NCBI GenBank assembly: GCA_023439835.1
Contig: JAEXUW010000021.1
Location: 1 to 64,000, forward strand
DNA: 64,000 nucleotides
Origin: Bacillota bacterium
Lineage (GTDB): Bacteria; Bacillota; Clostridia; Oscillospirales; Ruminococcaceae
Direction of reading: 5' to 3'
In this document: piece after piece, positions 41,591 through 50,911 of the stretch
How positions within the stretch are numbered: the first letter of the stretch is position 1
Layout: every line of letters begins with the position of its first letter
The notes under the pieces: model-generated
Database searches by the model: none
Seen by the model: only the letters and a program-made list of their open reading frames with translations
What the model was told of the DNA's origin: nothing
Program-made: the position numbers and the translations under genes

Positions 41591-42772
41591 ATGAAAAAGG
41601 TACTCGAAATGCGTGAAAAACGCGCAAAGGCATGGGACGCGGCGAAGGCGTTCCTGGACACCCGCGCCAAGGACGGTGTCCTCTCTCTCGAAGACAACGC
41701 AACCTATGATAAGATGCTCGCTGATGTGGACGCAATGGCGCATCAGATCGCCATTGAGGAAGATCGCGTGGCAAGAGACGCCGCTATGGCTCAGCCGACC
41801 AGCTCTCCCATTACGGCAAAACCCAACGCACAGAACGGAAAACCCATCAGCCCCAGAGCGACCGCTGAATACCGCGAGGATTTCTTAAACCTCGTGCGCG
41901 GTAAGCGACCGATTCACAACGTTATGGAGGAAGGCACTCCTTCTACCGGCGGCTATATCGTCCCTGTTGAATTTGACAGCACCCTTGTGCAGGCGCTTGC
42001 CCGTGAGAATGTAATTCGTTCTCTGGCAAAAGTCATCACCACCGCAGCACCGCACAGAATTAACGTAGCACTCACCGATGTGTCCGCCGACTGGGTAGCA
42101 GAAAGCGGTACGTTTACGCCCAGCACTCCTACCTTCAATCAGCTCTCCCTTGATGCTTATACGCTCCGTGCAGCGGCGCTGGTTTCAGAGGAACTACTGC
42201 AGGATTCTATGTTTGACCTCGAAGCCTACCTCATTGACAACTTCGCCCGCGCTTTTGCAGCGAAGGAAGAGCAGGCTTTCTGCGTCGGTAACGGCAGCGG
42301 TCAGCCCACGGGCATCTTCACTGCGAGTGGTGGTGACGTCGGCGTGACCACCGCAACTGCGGCGGATATTAAGGCCGATGAAATCATCGACCTAACCTAT
42401 TCCCTCAAGGACGGCTATAAGAAAAATGCCGTGTTTGTTTTGAGCAGCGCCACTCTCGCAGGAATCCGCAAACTGAAGGACGGCAACGGCGCATATATGT
42501 GGCAGCCGTCTCTGCAGGCAGGTCAGCCTGATCGTCTGCTCGGTTTCCCGGTGTATGTCTCCCAGTATGCTCCAACCATTGCGGCAGGTGCATATACCGT
42601 TGCTTTCGGTGACTTCCAGAATTACTGGATTGCCGACCGCAGCGGCAGAACCGTGCGCCGTGCGGACGAACTGCATATCGCCAACCTTCAGACCGGCTTC
42701 TATGCTTTCCAGCGCGTAGACGGAAAGACCGTACTGCCCGAAGGCATCAAGCTGCTCAAGCAGCACGCTTAA
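41591..42772 (+). CDS. major capsid protein, HK97 fold
   Basis: 393 aa from ATG 41591 (GGAGG at 41577). Residues 1-105 form a charged, helical delta-like domain (MREKRAKAWDAAKAFLDTRA), likely removed by the protease. The mature domain contains TPSTGGYIVPVEFDSTLVQA, LSLDAYTLRAAALVSEELLQ, a GNGSGQPTGIF loop and LLGFPVYVSQYAPTI, all usual HK97 capsid landmarks. Confidence 0.95.
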   Translation: MKKVLEMREKRAKAWDAAKAFLDTRAKDGVLSLEDNATYDKMLADVDAMAHQIAIEEDRVARDAAMAQPTSSPITAKPNAQNGKPISPRATAEYREDFLNLVRGKRPIHNVMEEGTPSTGGYIVPVEFDSTLVQALARENVIRSLAKVITTAAPHRINVALTDVSADWVAESGTFTPSTPTFNQLSLDAYTLRAAALVSEELLQDSMFDLEAYLIDNFARAFAAKEEQAFCVGNGSGQPTGIFTASGGDVGVTTATAADIKADEIIDLTYSLKDGYKKNAVFVLSSATLAGIRKLKDGNGAYMWQPSLQAGQPDRLLGFPVYVSQYAPTIAAGAYTVAFGDFQNYWIADRSGRTVRRADELHIANLQTGFYAFQRVDGKTVLPEGIKLLKQHA

Positions 42773-42785
42773 GGAGGGCTGACCT

Positions 42786-43007
42786 ATGAGTGACTATAAC
42801 GCAAAAAACTACACCGAGCAGGGCGGAGAAAAAACCGTCATCGGTGGCACGCTCGAAATTCTGGAGGGAGCCTCGGTGACGGGGCTTCCTGTCGCCGAAA
42901 ATCAGGCAGACAGTACCGCGACCGATGCCGCTGGTCTGGTTACGGACTTTAACGCCCTTCTCGCCAAGCTGAAAGCGGCGGGTTTAATGGCGGCGGACGA
43001 AGAATAA
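42786..43007 (+). CDS. head fiber protein-like
   Basis: 73 aa. It resembles phage head-fiber proteins: YNAKNYTEQGGEKTVIGGTL then EILEGASVTGLP, with a C-terminal helix DFNALLAKLKAAGLM. It probably decorates the capsid surface. AAGGAGG lies before the ATG, and the gene follows the capsid gene after 13 bp. Confidence 0.8.
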   Translation: MSDYNAKNYTEQGGEKTVIGGTLEILEGASVTGLPVAENQADSTATDAAGLVTDFNALLAKLKAAGLMAADEE

Positions 43008-43026
43008 CCCAAAGGAGGCGGACGGC

Positions 43027-43344
43027 ATGACGACAGATAACCTTCTCCCCAAAGTTAAAGCGCACCTTATTTTGTCACACGATGAGGATGACGGCCTGCT
43101 GCTGAGCTATATTGCCGCCGCCGTCTCCTATGCTGAAAGCTACCAGCACGTTGCTAAGGGCTATTATGAGGAAACTTCCATGCCACCCACCACAGAACAG
43201 GCTGTGATTATGCTGTCGTCCTTCTTTTACGAGAGTCGGGACGGCAGCACAGCCGGCTTTTTTGGTGATAGCGTGCAGGCGGGTCAGCAGGTGTGGGAGA
43301 CGGTCAATATGCTTCTTCGGCTTGACCGGGATTGGAAGGTGTGA
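43027..43344 (+). CDS. head-tail connector protein (gp6-like)
   Basis: 105 aa. LLPKVKAHLILSHDEDDGLL then LSYIAAAVSYAESYQHVA and TEQAVIMLSSFFYESRDG match the DNA-packaging/connector family that attaches below the portal. AAAGGAGG precedes it. The order capsid, fiber, connector, closure, gp10 is standard. Confidence 0.88.
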   Translation: MTTDNLLPKVKAHLILSHDEDDGLLLSYIAAAVSYAESYQHVAKGYYEETSMPPTTEQAVIMLSSFFYESRDGSTAGFFGDSVQAGQQVWETVNMLLRLDRDWKV

Positions 43345-43346
43345 TT

Positions 43347-43682
43347 ATGTCCTTTGGCAAGATGAACACTCAGATTGACATCATCTCCACCGCCCCGGTG
43401 AAGGACGCGGACGGCTTTGTTACCAGCGGTGACCATATTGTTGCTTCCATCCGCGCATACAAAGAGGACCGTCACGAAAACGAGCGGTGGGCAAACATGG
43501 CGGCATTCAGCGAAGCAACGGCCCTCTTCCGTTTTCGGAAGATTCCCGACGTAGAAATTACTACTTTTTTGTCTATCGTCTGCGATAACGAGCGTTACCG
43601 CATTGTCAGCGCGGAGGATGTTCGCGGGCGTGGGATGTATGTCGAAGTGCTCGCGGAAAAGCAGGAAGGGACGGTGAGGTAA
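43347..43682 (+). CDS. head-tail adaptor / head closure protein
   Basis: 111 aa from ATG 43347 (GGAAGGTG upstream). The small beta-barrel pattern MNTQIDIISTAPVKDADGF, IRAYKEDRHENERWANMAAF and ERYRIVSAEDVRGRGMYVEV fits the closure (gp7/SPP1 gp16-like) family. The stop overlaps the next ATG (TAATG). Confidence 0.85.
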   Translation: MSFGKMNTQIDIISTAPVKDADGFVTSGDHIVASIRAYKEDRHENERWANMAAFSEATALFRFRKIPDVEITTFLSIVCDNERYRIVSAEDVRGRGMYVEVLAEKQEGTVR

Positions 43683-44113
43683 TGGCAAAAGCCCAAATTA
43701 AGATGCCAGAGGAATTCCTTTTAAAGGTTTCCCGGTTGGCTGACCAGACAGACGTAATTATCCCCAAGGTGCTCGAAGCTGGCGGCGAGGTTGTATTATC
43801 CAAAGTGAAGTCGAACCTGTCAAGTGCGGTTGGCAGTGACACAAAGAAAAAAAGTCGCTCCACCGGCGAACTTGAACGCTCCCTCGGACTCTCTCCCGCC
43901 AAGCAGAACCGTGATGGTAACTGGGATGTTAAAATCGGTTTTGCCGAGCCGCGCTCTGACGGGGACTCCAACGCAAAAATTGCCAACATTCTCGAATACG
44001 GCAAATCCGGCCAGCCGCCCAAGCCTTTTTTAAAGCCTGCAAGAACTCAGAGCAAAAGCGCCTGCATTGAAACCATGAAGTCAAAGCTTCAGGAGGAGGT
44101 CGACGGAATATGA
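43682..44113 (+). CDS. HK97 gp10-like tail component
   Basis: 143 aa. KVLEAGGEVVLSKVKSNLSS in the N-terminal half, and a C-terminal AKIANILEYGKSGQPPKPFL then KPARTQSK, are typical of HK97 gp10 proteins. It bridges head closure and tail terminator. TAATG couples it to the previous gene, and ATGA to the next. Confidence 0.88.
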   Translation: MAKAQIKMPEEFLLKVSRLADQTDVIIPKVLEAGGEVVLSKVKSNLSSAVGSDTKKKSRSTGELERSLGLSPAKQNRDGNWDVKIGFAEPRSDGDSNAKIANILEYGKSGQPPKPFLKPARTQSKSACIETMKSKLQEEVDGI

Positions 44114-44448
44114 GCATTTTAACAGAATTGAACACATTGCTTTCGCCTGTTCTCCCTGTGGAGACAGGCGTTTTTTCCAGCGTTCCTCCCGACGAATACC
44201 TTGTATTCACACCGATGACGGACGAATTTGCCCTGTTTGGAAATAACACACCGCTCTTCGATATCTCCGAAGTGCGGATTTCGCTGTTTTCTAAAGGCAA
44301 CTATCTACAGAGGAAAAAGCAGATAACAGCGCTGCTTCTGGGAGAAGAATTTGCGATTACTGACCGCCGATACATCGGTCATGAGGACGATACCGGCTAC
44401 CACCACTATGCCATTGATGTGGAAAAATCATACGAAACGGAGGAATAA
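44110..44448 (+). CDS. tail completion / terminator protein
   Basis: 112 aa. ELNTLLSPVLPVETGVFSSV, EYLVFTPMTDEF and SEVRISLFSKGNYLQRKKQI fit the minor tail terminator family found between gp10 and the major tail gene. It overlaps the gp10-like gene by four bases. Confidence 0.8.
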   Translation: MSILTELNTLLSPVLPVETGVFSSVPPDEYLVFTPMTDEFALFGNNTPLFDISEVRISLFSKGNYLQRKKQITALLLGEEFAITDRRYIGHEDDTGYHHYAIDVEKSYETEE

Positions 44449-44451
44449 ATT

Positions 44452-45042
44452 ATGGCGACAATCGGTCTTGATAAACTATATTATTCAAAAATAACCGAGG
44501 ACTCCAACGGCGAAGAAACCTACTCTACGCCTTTGGTGCTTGCCAAAGCCATCACTGCCGAACTCTCGGTGGAACTGGTGGAGGCAATATTATACGCTGA
44601 CGATGGTGCCGCCGAAGTGGTGAAAGACTTCAACAGCGGTACGCTCACCCTCGGCGTTGACGACATCGGCCCCACGGCAGCGGCGGATCTGACCGGCGCG
44701 TCCACAGACGATAACGGTGTACTGATCTCTGCCAGTGAAAATGTGGGGACGCCTGTCGCGGTAGGCTTCCGCGCAAAGAAAGCAAACGGTACCTACCGCT
44801 ATTTTTGGCTTTACCGCATAAAATTCGGCCTGCCTGCGACCAATCTGCAGACCAAGGCAGACTCCATCACCTTCTCCACGCCAACAATTGAAGGGACGGT
44901 CATGCGCCGCAACAAACTGGACGCTTTTGGCAAGCACCCATGGAAGGCGGAGGTTACAGAAGGCGACGCCGGAGTCGCTTCCGCCACAATCACCGGTTGG
45001 TTTACCGAGGTTTATGAACCGGTCTATACACCAGAGCCGTAA
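44452..45042 (+). CDS. major tail protein, phi13 family
   Basis: 196 aa. ATIGLDKLYYSKITEDSNGE, a long series of beta strands, GFRAKKANGTYRYFWLYRIK and SITFSTPTIEGTVMRRN are characteristic of the phi13-type tube protein. It polymerises into the tail tube around the tape measure. A short C-terminal extension is present. It is followed 12 bp later by the chaperone gene. Confidence 0.9.
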   Translation: MATIGLDKLYYSKITEDSNGEETYSTPLVLAKAITAELSVELVEAILYADDGAAEVVKDFNSGTLTLGVDDIGPTAAADLTGASTDDNGVLISASENVGTPVAVGFRAKKANGTYRYFWLYRIKFGLPATNLQTKADSITFSTPTIEGTVMRRNKLDAFGKHPWKAEVTEGDAGVASATITGWFTEVYEPVYTPEP

Positions 45043-45054
45043 GGAGGATGCAGA

Positions 45055-45465
45055 ATGGATAACGTCATTTTTACAAGCGCCGACGAAAGAAGCGCCGCTA
45101 TCAATATCGGCGGCAAGGAATATGAACTGGTTCTGACCACCCGTGCAACCAAGGCGATTGCGGGACGGTACGGTGGACTTGAAAACCTCGGCGAGAAGCT
45201 GATGAAATCAGAAAATTTTGAAATGGCGCTGGATGAGATCGTGTGGCTTTTGACCCTGCTCGCTAACCAGTCCGTTTTGATTCACAACCTCAAAAACAAG
45301 GATGCCCCGCAGGAGCTTCTGACAGAAGATGAGGTAGAACTTCTCACCTCACCGCTTGATTTGGCGGCATACAAAAACGCGATTACAGAGGCAATGTTCA
45401 AGGGTACCAAACGCAACGTGGAAAGTGAGGACGAAACCTCCTCAAAAAACGCACAAGTCGAGTAA
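45055..45465 (+). CDS. tail assembly chaperone, short (G-type) product
   Basis: 136 aa. INIGGKEYELVLTTRATKAI, AGRYGGLENLGEKLMKSENF and DEIVWLLTLLANQSVLIHN are typical of siphovirus tail chaperones. Near its end the frame carries A AAA AAC at 45444-45450, an ideal -1 slippage heptamer, followed by a second chaperone frame. The gene would therefore give both a G-like and a longer GT-like protein. Confidence 0.9.
   Translation: MDNVIFTSADERSAAINIGGKEYELVLTTRATKAIAGRYGGLENLGEKLMKSENFEMALDEIVWLLTLLANQSVLIHNLKNKDAPQELLTEDEVELLTSPLDLAAYKNAITEAMFKGTKRNVESEDETSSKNAQVE
45444..45450 (+). promoter_or_regulatory. programmed -1 ribosomal frameshift site
   Basis: The heptamer A AAA AAC is in the correct register of the chaperone frame (codons TCA AAA AAC). 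Slippage back one base continues at CGC 45450 and reads 73 codons to the TAA at 45669. The zero frame ends only 15 bases later. The arrangement reproduces the conserved G/GT frameshift of siphovirus tails. Confidence 0.88.
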
Positions 45466-45671
45466 ACGGACTGTATCAGCAAACTGACGCGGAAACCTTT
45501 ACTCGACTTCTTTATTACGGAACGGTGCAGATGGGTATGGGCTCGGAGGAATTCTGGCTCATGCCCATCGGTTTGTTTCTAGACCTGTGGACCTGCCACA
45601 AACAGTTTCTCGGCATGGAAAAGCCGAAGAAAACCCGAACGATTGACGATATCATTCCACCCGGAATCTAA
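45450..45671 (+). CDS. tail assembly chaperone, frameshift (T) domain
   Basis: 73 codons read only after the -1 shift, with no start codon of its own where needed. The product includes NGLYQQTDAETFTRLLYYGT, MGSEEFWLMPIGLFLDLWTC and a terminal KPKKTRTIDDIIPPGI, typical of T domains that contact the tape measure protein. The stop lies 14 bp before the tape measure ATG. Confidence 0.85.
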   Translation, partial: RTSRVNGLYQQTDAETFTRLLYYGTVQMGMGSEEFWLMPIGLFLDLWTCHKQFLGMEKPKKTRTIDDIIPPGI

Positions 45672-45685
45672 GGAGGTGAGCACAA

Positions 45686-48109
45686 ATGGCGGACAATTTC
45701 GGCCTAAAAATCGGCGTCGAGGGCGAACGCGAGTTTAAAAAAGCATTATCGGATATTAACCAAAGCTTCAAGGTTCTTGGTTCGGAAATGCAGCTGGTTA
45801 CCAGTCAGTTTGATAAAAACGACAAATCCGTGCAGGCGCTCACCTCACGCAACGAAGTCTTAAACAAGGAAATCGACACACAGAAAAGCAAGATTGAAAC
45901 CCTGCGTGCCGCTCTACAGAATGCCTCCGAATCTTTCGGTGAAAACGACCGCCGCACCCAAAATTGGCAGATTCAGCTGAATAAGGCGCAGGCGGAGCTT
46001 AATGGCATGGAGCGCGAGCTCGCGCAGTCGACGGAAGCCACCGATAATCTTGGCGACGAACTGAAGGATACCGCCGACGAAGCGGAGAAATCCGGCCCGA
46101 GGTTTGAAAAGCTGGGCGGTGTCCTCAAAGGCATTGGCATAACAATAGGTGCGGTGGCTGTCGCGGCAGGCGCGGCGGCAATCAAGCTGGGCAAAGAGGT
46201 CGTGCAGCAGTTCGGCGAGCTGGAACAAAACCTCGGCGGTTCGGAGGCGGTCTTCGGTGCATATGCCGCATCAATTCAAAAAACCGGTGAGGAAGCGTAC
46301 AAAAATCTTGGTGTATCCCAATCGGAATATCTGGCTACGGCTAACAAAATGGGCGCTCTATTTCAGGGCTCCGGCATCGCACAGCAAAAAAGTCTGGAAC
46401 TGACCGAAAAAGCCATGCAACGTGCTGCAGATATGGCATCAGTCATGGGCATTGATATGTCCACCGCAATGGAAGCCGTCACCGGTGCGGCAAAAGGCAA
46501 CTTCACCATGATGGACAATTTAGGCGTTGCGATGAACGCGACCAGCGTTCAGGCGTATGCCGCCTCCAAGGGTTTGGATTTCGTATGGAACAGCGCGAGC
46601 AATGCCGAAAAAGCCGAAGTCGCCATGCAGATGTTCTTTGAAAACACGGAACAATACGCCGGCAACTTCGCAAGGGAATCCACTCAAACCATCAGCGGCT
46701 CTATCGGTTTGCTGCAGGCAGCCATATCTTCATTCACGGCGGGGCTTGGCAACGCAGATGCGGATATGACGAATCTGACGCAGAACCTTGTGGACGCGTT
46801 CCAAGCTGTAGTAAAGAATGTCGTGCCGGTACTTGAAAACATCGTCGCGGCTCTCCCGCAGGCAACGGGAGCAATTTTGCAGGCTGTCGGTGACCTTCTT
46901 CCTTTGCTGCTTGAAACGGTGACGAACATCTTCACGCAGGTGCTGAACACGATTCTGTCGCTCCTACCCGAACTCATCCCCGCAGCCGTGAACGCTGTGA
47001 TGACAATAGTCGGAGCGCTGATTGACAGTCTCCCGCTCCTCGTCGACGCGGCGGTGCAATTGGTAACGGCACTGGTCAGCAGCATCGGCTCAGCTTTGCC
47101 AAAACTTATCCCAGCGGCAGTAAGCGCGGTCTCAACCATCGTTCAAGGCTTGGCGGATAATCTCCCCATGATTCTTGACGCAGCGCTGCAGCTCATTCTC
47201 GGGCTTGCCCAGGGTCTGCTGGATGCGATTCCGCAGTTAATCGCCGCTCTGCCCGCGATTATTACTGCCATCGTTTCCTTTATCATCGCGGCGATACCAC
47301 AGATTATCGACGCGGGCATTCAGCTGTTGACCTCGCTGGTTGAGGCACTGCCTGTAATTATCGAGGCAATTGTGGAAACCATACCACAAATCATCGACGG
47401 GATTATTACGGCAGTTATTCAATCCATCCCGCTCATTATCGATGCGGGGGTAAAGCTTCTTATATCGCTGATTAAAAACCTACCACTAATTATTACAACG
47501 GTGGTCAAAGCAATCCCACAGATTGTCGGCAGTCTGGTGAATGCCATCGTCGGGAACATCGACAAGATCATCCTTGCGGGCGTTCAGCTGCTTGTTGCAT
47601 TGATTGCGAACCTGCCGAAAATCATCGTTGAGGTGGTCAAGGCGGTTCCGCAGATTATCACGGGACTGGTTAGAGCGTTCGCCAGCTATATTGGGCAGAT
47701 GGCTCAGGTTGGCGGCAACCTTATTAAGGGGTTGTGGCAGGGCATCTCGGACGCGGGTGCATGGCTGTGGAACAAAATCAGCAGCTTCTTCGGCGGGATT
47801 GTAAACCGTATCAAGGACTTCTTCGGTATCCACTCTCCCTCCACTCTTTTTGCCGGGCTTGGCAAAAACATGGGTGAAGGCATCGGCGTGGGCTTTGAGG
47901 ATGCCATGTCCGCCGTATCGCGGGATATGCAGAATGCCATCCCCACACGCTTCGATTTCAGTACTGGCGGCATGTCCGGGCAAGGCGGAGCTCTCACCGG
48001 CACGAACATTACGCAAAACATATCCGTGGTGACGCCGAAAGCACTGTCAGAAAAGGAACTGGCGAGAGAATTCAAGAACCTCTCGCGCAAGCTGGCACTG
48101 GAGTATTAA
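45686..48109 (+). CDS. tail tape measure protein
   Basis: 807 aa. The N-terminal 130 residues are coiled coil (ALSDINQSFKVLGSEMQLVT, GENDRRTQNWQIQLNKAQAE). A Gly/Ala membrane-like segment follows (IGITIGAVAVAAGAAAI). The centre (about 380-680) holds many hydrophobic repeats of the IPQIIDAGIQLL / LPLIITTVVKAIPQIV type. The C-terminus has FFGIHSPSTLFAGLGKNMGE, common in tape measures. It sets tail length and may help pass DNA through the membrane. Confidence 0.94.
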   Translation: MADNFGLKIGVEGEREFKKALSDINQSFKVLGSEMQLVTSQFDKNDKSVQALTSRNEVLNKEIDTQKSKIETLRAALQNASESFGENDRRTQNWQIQLNKAQAELNGMERELAQSTEATDNLGDELKDTADEAEKSGPRFEKLGGVLKGIGITIGAVAVAAGAAAIKLGKEVVQQFGELEQNLGGSEAVFGAYAASIQKTGEEAYKNLGVSQSEYLATANKMGALFQGSGIAQQKSLELTEKAMQRAADMASVMGIDMSTAMEAVTGAAKGNFTMMDNLGVAMNATSVQAYAASKGLDFVWNSASNAEKAEVAMQMFFENTEQYAGNFARESTQTISGSIGLLQAAISSFTAGLGNADADMTNLTQNLVDAFQAVVKNVVPVLENIVAALPQATGAILQAVGDLLPLLLETVTNIFTQVLNTILSLLPELIPAAVNAVMTIVGALIDSLPLLVDAAVQLVTALVSSIGSALPKLIPAAVSAVSTIVQGLADNLPMILDAALQLILGLAQGLLDAIPQLIAALPAIITAIVSFIIAAIPQIIDAGIQLLTSLVEALPVIIEAIVETIPQIIDGIITAVIQSIPLIIDAGVKLLISLIKNLPLIITTVVKAIPQIVGSLVNAIVGNIDKIILAGVQLLVALIANLPKIIVEVVKAVPQIITGLVRAFASYIGQMAQVGGNLIKGLWQGISDAGAWLWNKISSFFGGIVNRIKDFFGIHSPSTLFAGLGKNMGEGIGVGFEDAMSAVSRDMQNAIPTRFDFSTGGMSGQGGALTGTNITQNISVVTPKALSEKELAREFKNLSRKLALEY

Positions 48110-48122
48110 AGGAGGGACGGCT

Positions 48123-48974
48123 ATGGAACTAACCTATATTAATGCAAATGGCAAAAGCATCACGCTCAAACAAAGCCGTCCGTATTTTCTTAAGAAGATA
48201 GACGGCACTGGCGACATTCGTCAGACCGTTAACACGTTCAAGGCACCGGATCAGGACGGCGCTTTTTACATCTCCTCAACACTGGATATGCGCAATATCA
48301 CGCTGGAAGGCACAGTCATCGCGGACACACCTGATGAAGCCTACGCACGAAGGCACACCTTTCTTCAAATATTCAGCCCCAAGGTGAACGGGACGCTCCT
48401 GTACCGGGAGCGGCAAATTGCCTGTGTCGTTGAGGAAGCGGGCTTTACAGTTTCCACCCGGCAGCGGATACCCGGATTTTTTGTCAGTTTACTCTGCCCA
48501 TCTCCGTTCTTCGAGACGCAGAATGAGGTTCGCGAGGAACTGGCATCATGGATACCAATGTTCGAATTTGAACTGGATATACCGGAAAGCGGCATGGAAT
48601 TTGGAATGCGCCAGCCCAGTCAGATCATCACGGTAGACAATATTGGCGACGTTTCATGCGGCTGTGAAATTGTGTTCCGGGCGCTGGGTACGGTGACAAA
48701 TCCGGAACTGCTAAATATGGACACGGGGGAATACATCCGGCTCCTCTCGACAATGAGCATCGGGGATGAACTCCGGGTATACACGCATTTTGCCGGCAAG
48801 CGCGTGGTCAGCGTTGACGGCTCGACAGTAACAAATGCTTTTTCGCTGCTGGATACCGGCTCGGCCTTCTTTCAACTTGCCGCCGGTATCAATACTCTTC
48901 GATATGACGCTTCTGTGAATATGGAATTGTTGGAGGTCAGTATTTACTACCGTCCTCAGTTTCTGGGGGTGTGA
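48123..48974 (+). CDS. distal tail protein (Dit)
   Basis: 283 aa. FLKKIDGTGDIRQTVNTFKA, a region around TPDEAYARRHTFLQIFSPKV and the beta-rich C-terminal half fit the siphovirus distal tail family that forms the hub joining tube and baseplate. GGAGG precedes the ATG. Its last bases overlap the frame of the next gene (GTGAGGATG). Confidence 0.88.
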   Translation: MELTYINANGKSITLKQSRPYFLKKIDGTGDIRQTVNTFKAPDQDGAFYISSTLDMRNITLEGTVIADTPDEAYARRHTFLQIFSPKVNGTLLYRERQIACVVEEAGFTVSTRQRIPGFFVSLLCPSPFFETQNEVREELASWIPMFEFELDIPESGMEFGMRQPSQIITVDNIGDVSCGCEIVFRALGTVTNPELLNMDTGEYIRLLSTMSIGDELRVYTHFAGKRVVSVDGSTVTNAFSLLDTGSAFFQLAAGINTLRYDASVNMELLEVSIYYRPQFLGV

Positions 48975-48976
48975 GG

Positions 48977-50893
48977 ATGGAACTGTATATCTATAATTCA
49001 GACCGGGAGCTTACGGGCATTGTGGAATCCTTTGAATACCTGCGTTGGACGAGGCGCTACTCCCAGTGCGGCTCCTTCGAACTGCGGGCCATAGCGACAC
49101 CGGAAAATACCACACTCCTGCAAGAAGGTAACTTTATCTGGAAGAACGACGATGAGGAAGCAGGGATCATTGAACATCTGGAAATGGTTCAGGCAGAGCA
49201 GGAAATCATCACGGCAAGCGGCCGTTTTGCAACCTCTTTCCTATCTCGGCGCATTGTCTGGCAAACGGAGGTGCTGTCAGGTGACCTTTCCGCCTGTGTG
49301 GAGCAGCTTTTAAATAACAACCTCATCAGTCCTACTGATGCGGCGCGGCAAATCGACGGCATAGTCTTCTCGGCACCGAACCTGGGCGTACCCGTCAGCA
49401 CACAAATATCGTATCGGGGCCTGATGGATGTAATAACAGAACTTTGCGGCGCTTCGGAAATCGGCATTAAGACCGTATTCACTCCGGCAACGCACCTCTT
49501 TACCGTGACACTGTATAAAGGCACCGACTCCCAGGCGGTATTCTCCAAGGAATACGAAAACCTGACGGAACAGAGCTATACGGAGAGTGCGGCGGATTAC
49601 GCCAACACCGCTCTCATCGGCGGCGAGGGTGAAGGCGAAAGCCGCACGTTTGTCGCTATTACAAGCGGCTCCGGAGAGACCCGGCGAGAAATTTTCGTGG
49701 ATGCCAAAGACCTGCAGGCGGCGGATTTTGGTACAGGTTACACCGACGCGCTGATCTTCCGGGGACAGAGCAAGCTGAGTGAGCAGGGAATCCGCTATTC
49801 GTTTGACACGTCGGTGAACCCTCACGGCAACTTGACCTACAAGACAGATTTTGACCTTGGCCAGACTGTAAAAGTCATTTCCAAGGCGTGGGGCGTATCC
49901 ATGACGACGCGCATCGCCGAAATTGAAGAAACTTACGACGCGGACGGTCTGAGTATCAGCGTTGTGTTTGGAAAGGCCGAGTTAACAATAGCACAGAAGA
50001 TCCGTTCCGACATGAGCGAGGTCAAAACGGCCCTGTCTGCTCCGACCGGGATAGCCGAAGTAACGGAGGCTCTTGACGCTGTGGAGGGAACGCTGGGAAA
50101 TCTGTCGGAGGTGGACCCGGAAATTCAGGGAGAAACCTTTACAGCCACCGTGAACAATTTGTTTGGAAAGCTGCCCGCGCTTGAAATAACCGTGGGTGCA
50201 GGCACGATATCGGTTGGACAATACGCCCTGCATCATATGGAACCGGGAGACTCGCTGTATTTCACCTCATGGAGCGGTAACAAATTCAGCGATCAGCCGA
50301 GTGACGACGGTCACGTCTTTTTGGTAAAGCACAATGGTGACAATACGGGAAGCGGATACCAGCGGGCAATGGGCTTCTTCATATCCCGCAATACCATGAC
50401 TTTTTATGTGATTTCCGTTTTCGTTTACAACAATACATCCGGCGAGGCGAACTGGCTGAATATCAACAATGAACCTATCACTACAACGCGGATTGCAACC
50501 GGAGCGGTCACAGGAGTAAAGATTGCGGATCGCACCATTACCGCTGTCAAAATTGCGTCTGCGCTGACCGATTACTCCGCAACAGAAGAAAACACCGGGC
50601 GACTATGGATAGACGGCAAGACCATTTACCGAAAAGAAATTAATCTCGGCTCTCTTCCGAATGCAGTGCCGGGAAGCGTAGCGCACGGTATATCCAATCT
50701 CAGCACGGTTGTCAGCTTATCGGGCTTTGCTACAAACGGGACGGTGTTCCTGCCTTTACCGCTTGCACGATACAACAACTTTGCTTCCCAAATCGGTCTC
50801 TACGCGGATACCACCAATATTATCGTCGAACCCGGAAATGACCGAACCGCATATACAGGCTACGTGATAATTGAATATACAAAAACAAGCTAA
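48977..50893 (+). CDS. ReqiPepy6 Gp37-like tail protein with C-terminal binding extension
   Basis: 638 aa from ATG 48977 (a GTG two codons earlier is possible). The first ~370 residues (YIYNSDRELTGIVESFEYLR, RRYSQCGSFELRAIATPEN, EEAGIIEHLEM) match the Gp37-like tail-tip family. The last ~250 residues form a different, beta-rich module (TTTRIATGAVTGVKIADRTI, GRLWIDGKTIYRKEI, GSLPNAVPGSVAHGISNL) resembling fibre tips that contact the host. The change of style after residue 400 suggests a fused receptor-binding part. Confidence 0.85.
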   Translation: MELYIYNSDRELTGIVESFEYLRWTRRYSQCGSFELRAIATPENTTLLQEGNFIWKNDDEEAGIIEHLEMVQAEQEIITASGRFATSFLSRRIVWQTEVLSGDLSACVEQLLNNNLISPTDAARQIDGIVFSAPNLGVPVSTQISYRGLMDVITELCGASEIGIKTVFTPATHLFTVTLYKGTDSQAVFSKEYENLTEQSYTESAADYANTALIGGEGEGESRTFVAITSGSGETRREIFVDAKDLQAADFGTGYTDALIFRGQSKLSEQGIRYSFDTSVNPHGNLTYKTDFDLGQTVKVISKAWGVSMTTRIAEIEETYDADGLSISVVFGKAELTIAQKIRSDMSEVKTALSAPTGIAEVTEALDAVEGTLGNLSEVDPEIQGETFTATVNNLFGKLPALEITVGAGTISVGQYALHHMEPGDSLYFTSWSGNKFSDQPSDDGHVFLVKHNGDNTGSGYQRAMGFFISRNTMTFYVISVFVYNNTSGEANWLNINNEPITTTRIATGAVTGVKIADRTITAVKIASALTDYSATEENTGRLWIDGKTIYRKEINLGSLPNAVPGSVAHGISNLSTVVSLSGFATNGTVFLPLPLARYNNFASQIGLYADTTNIIVEPGNDRTAYTGYVIIEYTKTS

Positions 50894-50911
50894 GCAAGGA
50901 GGAAACAGCGC

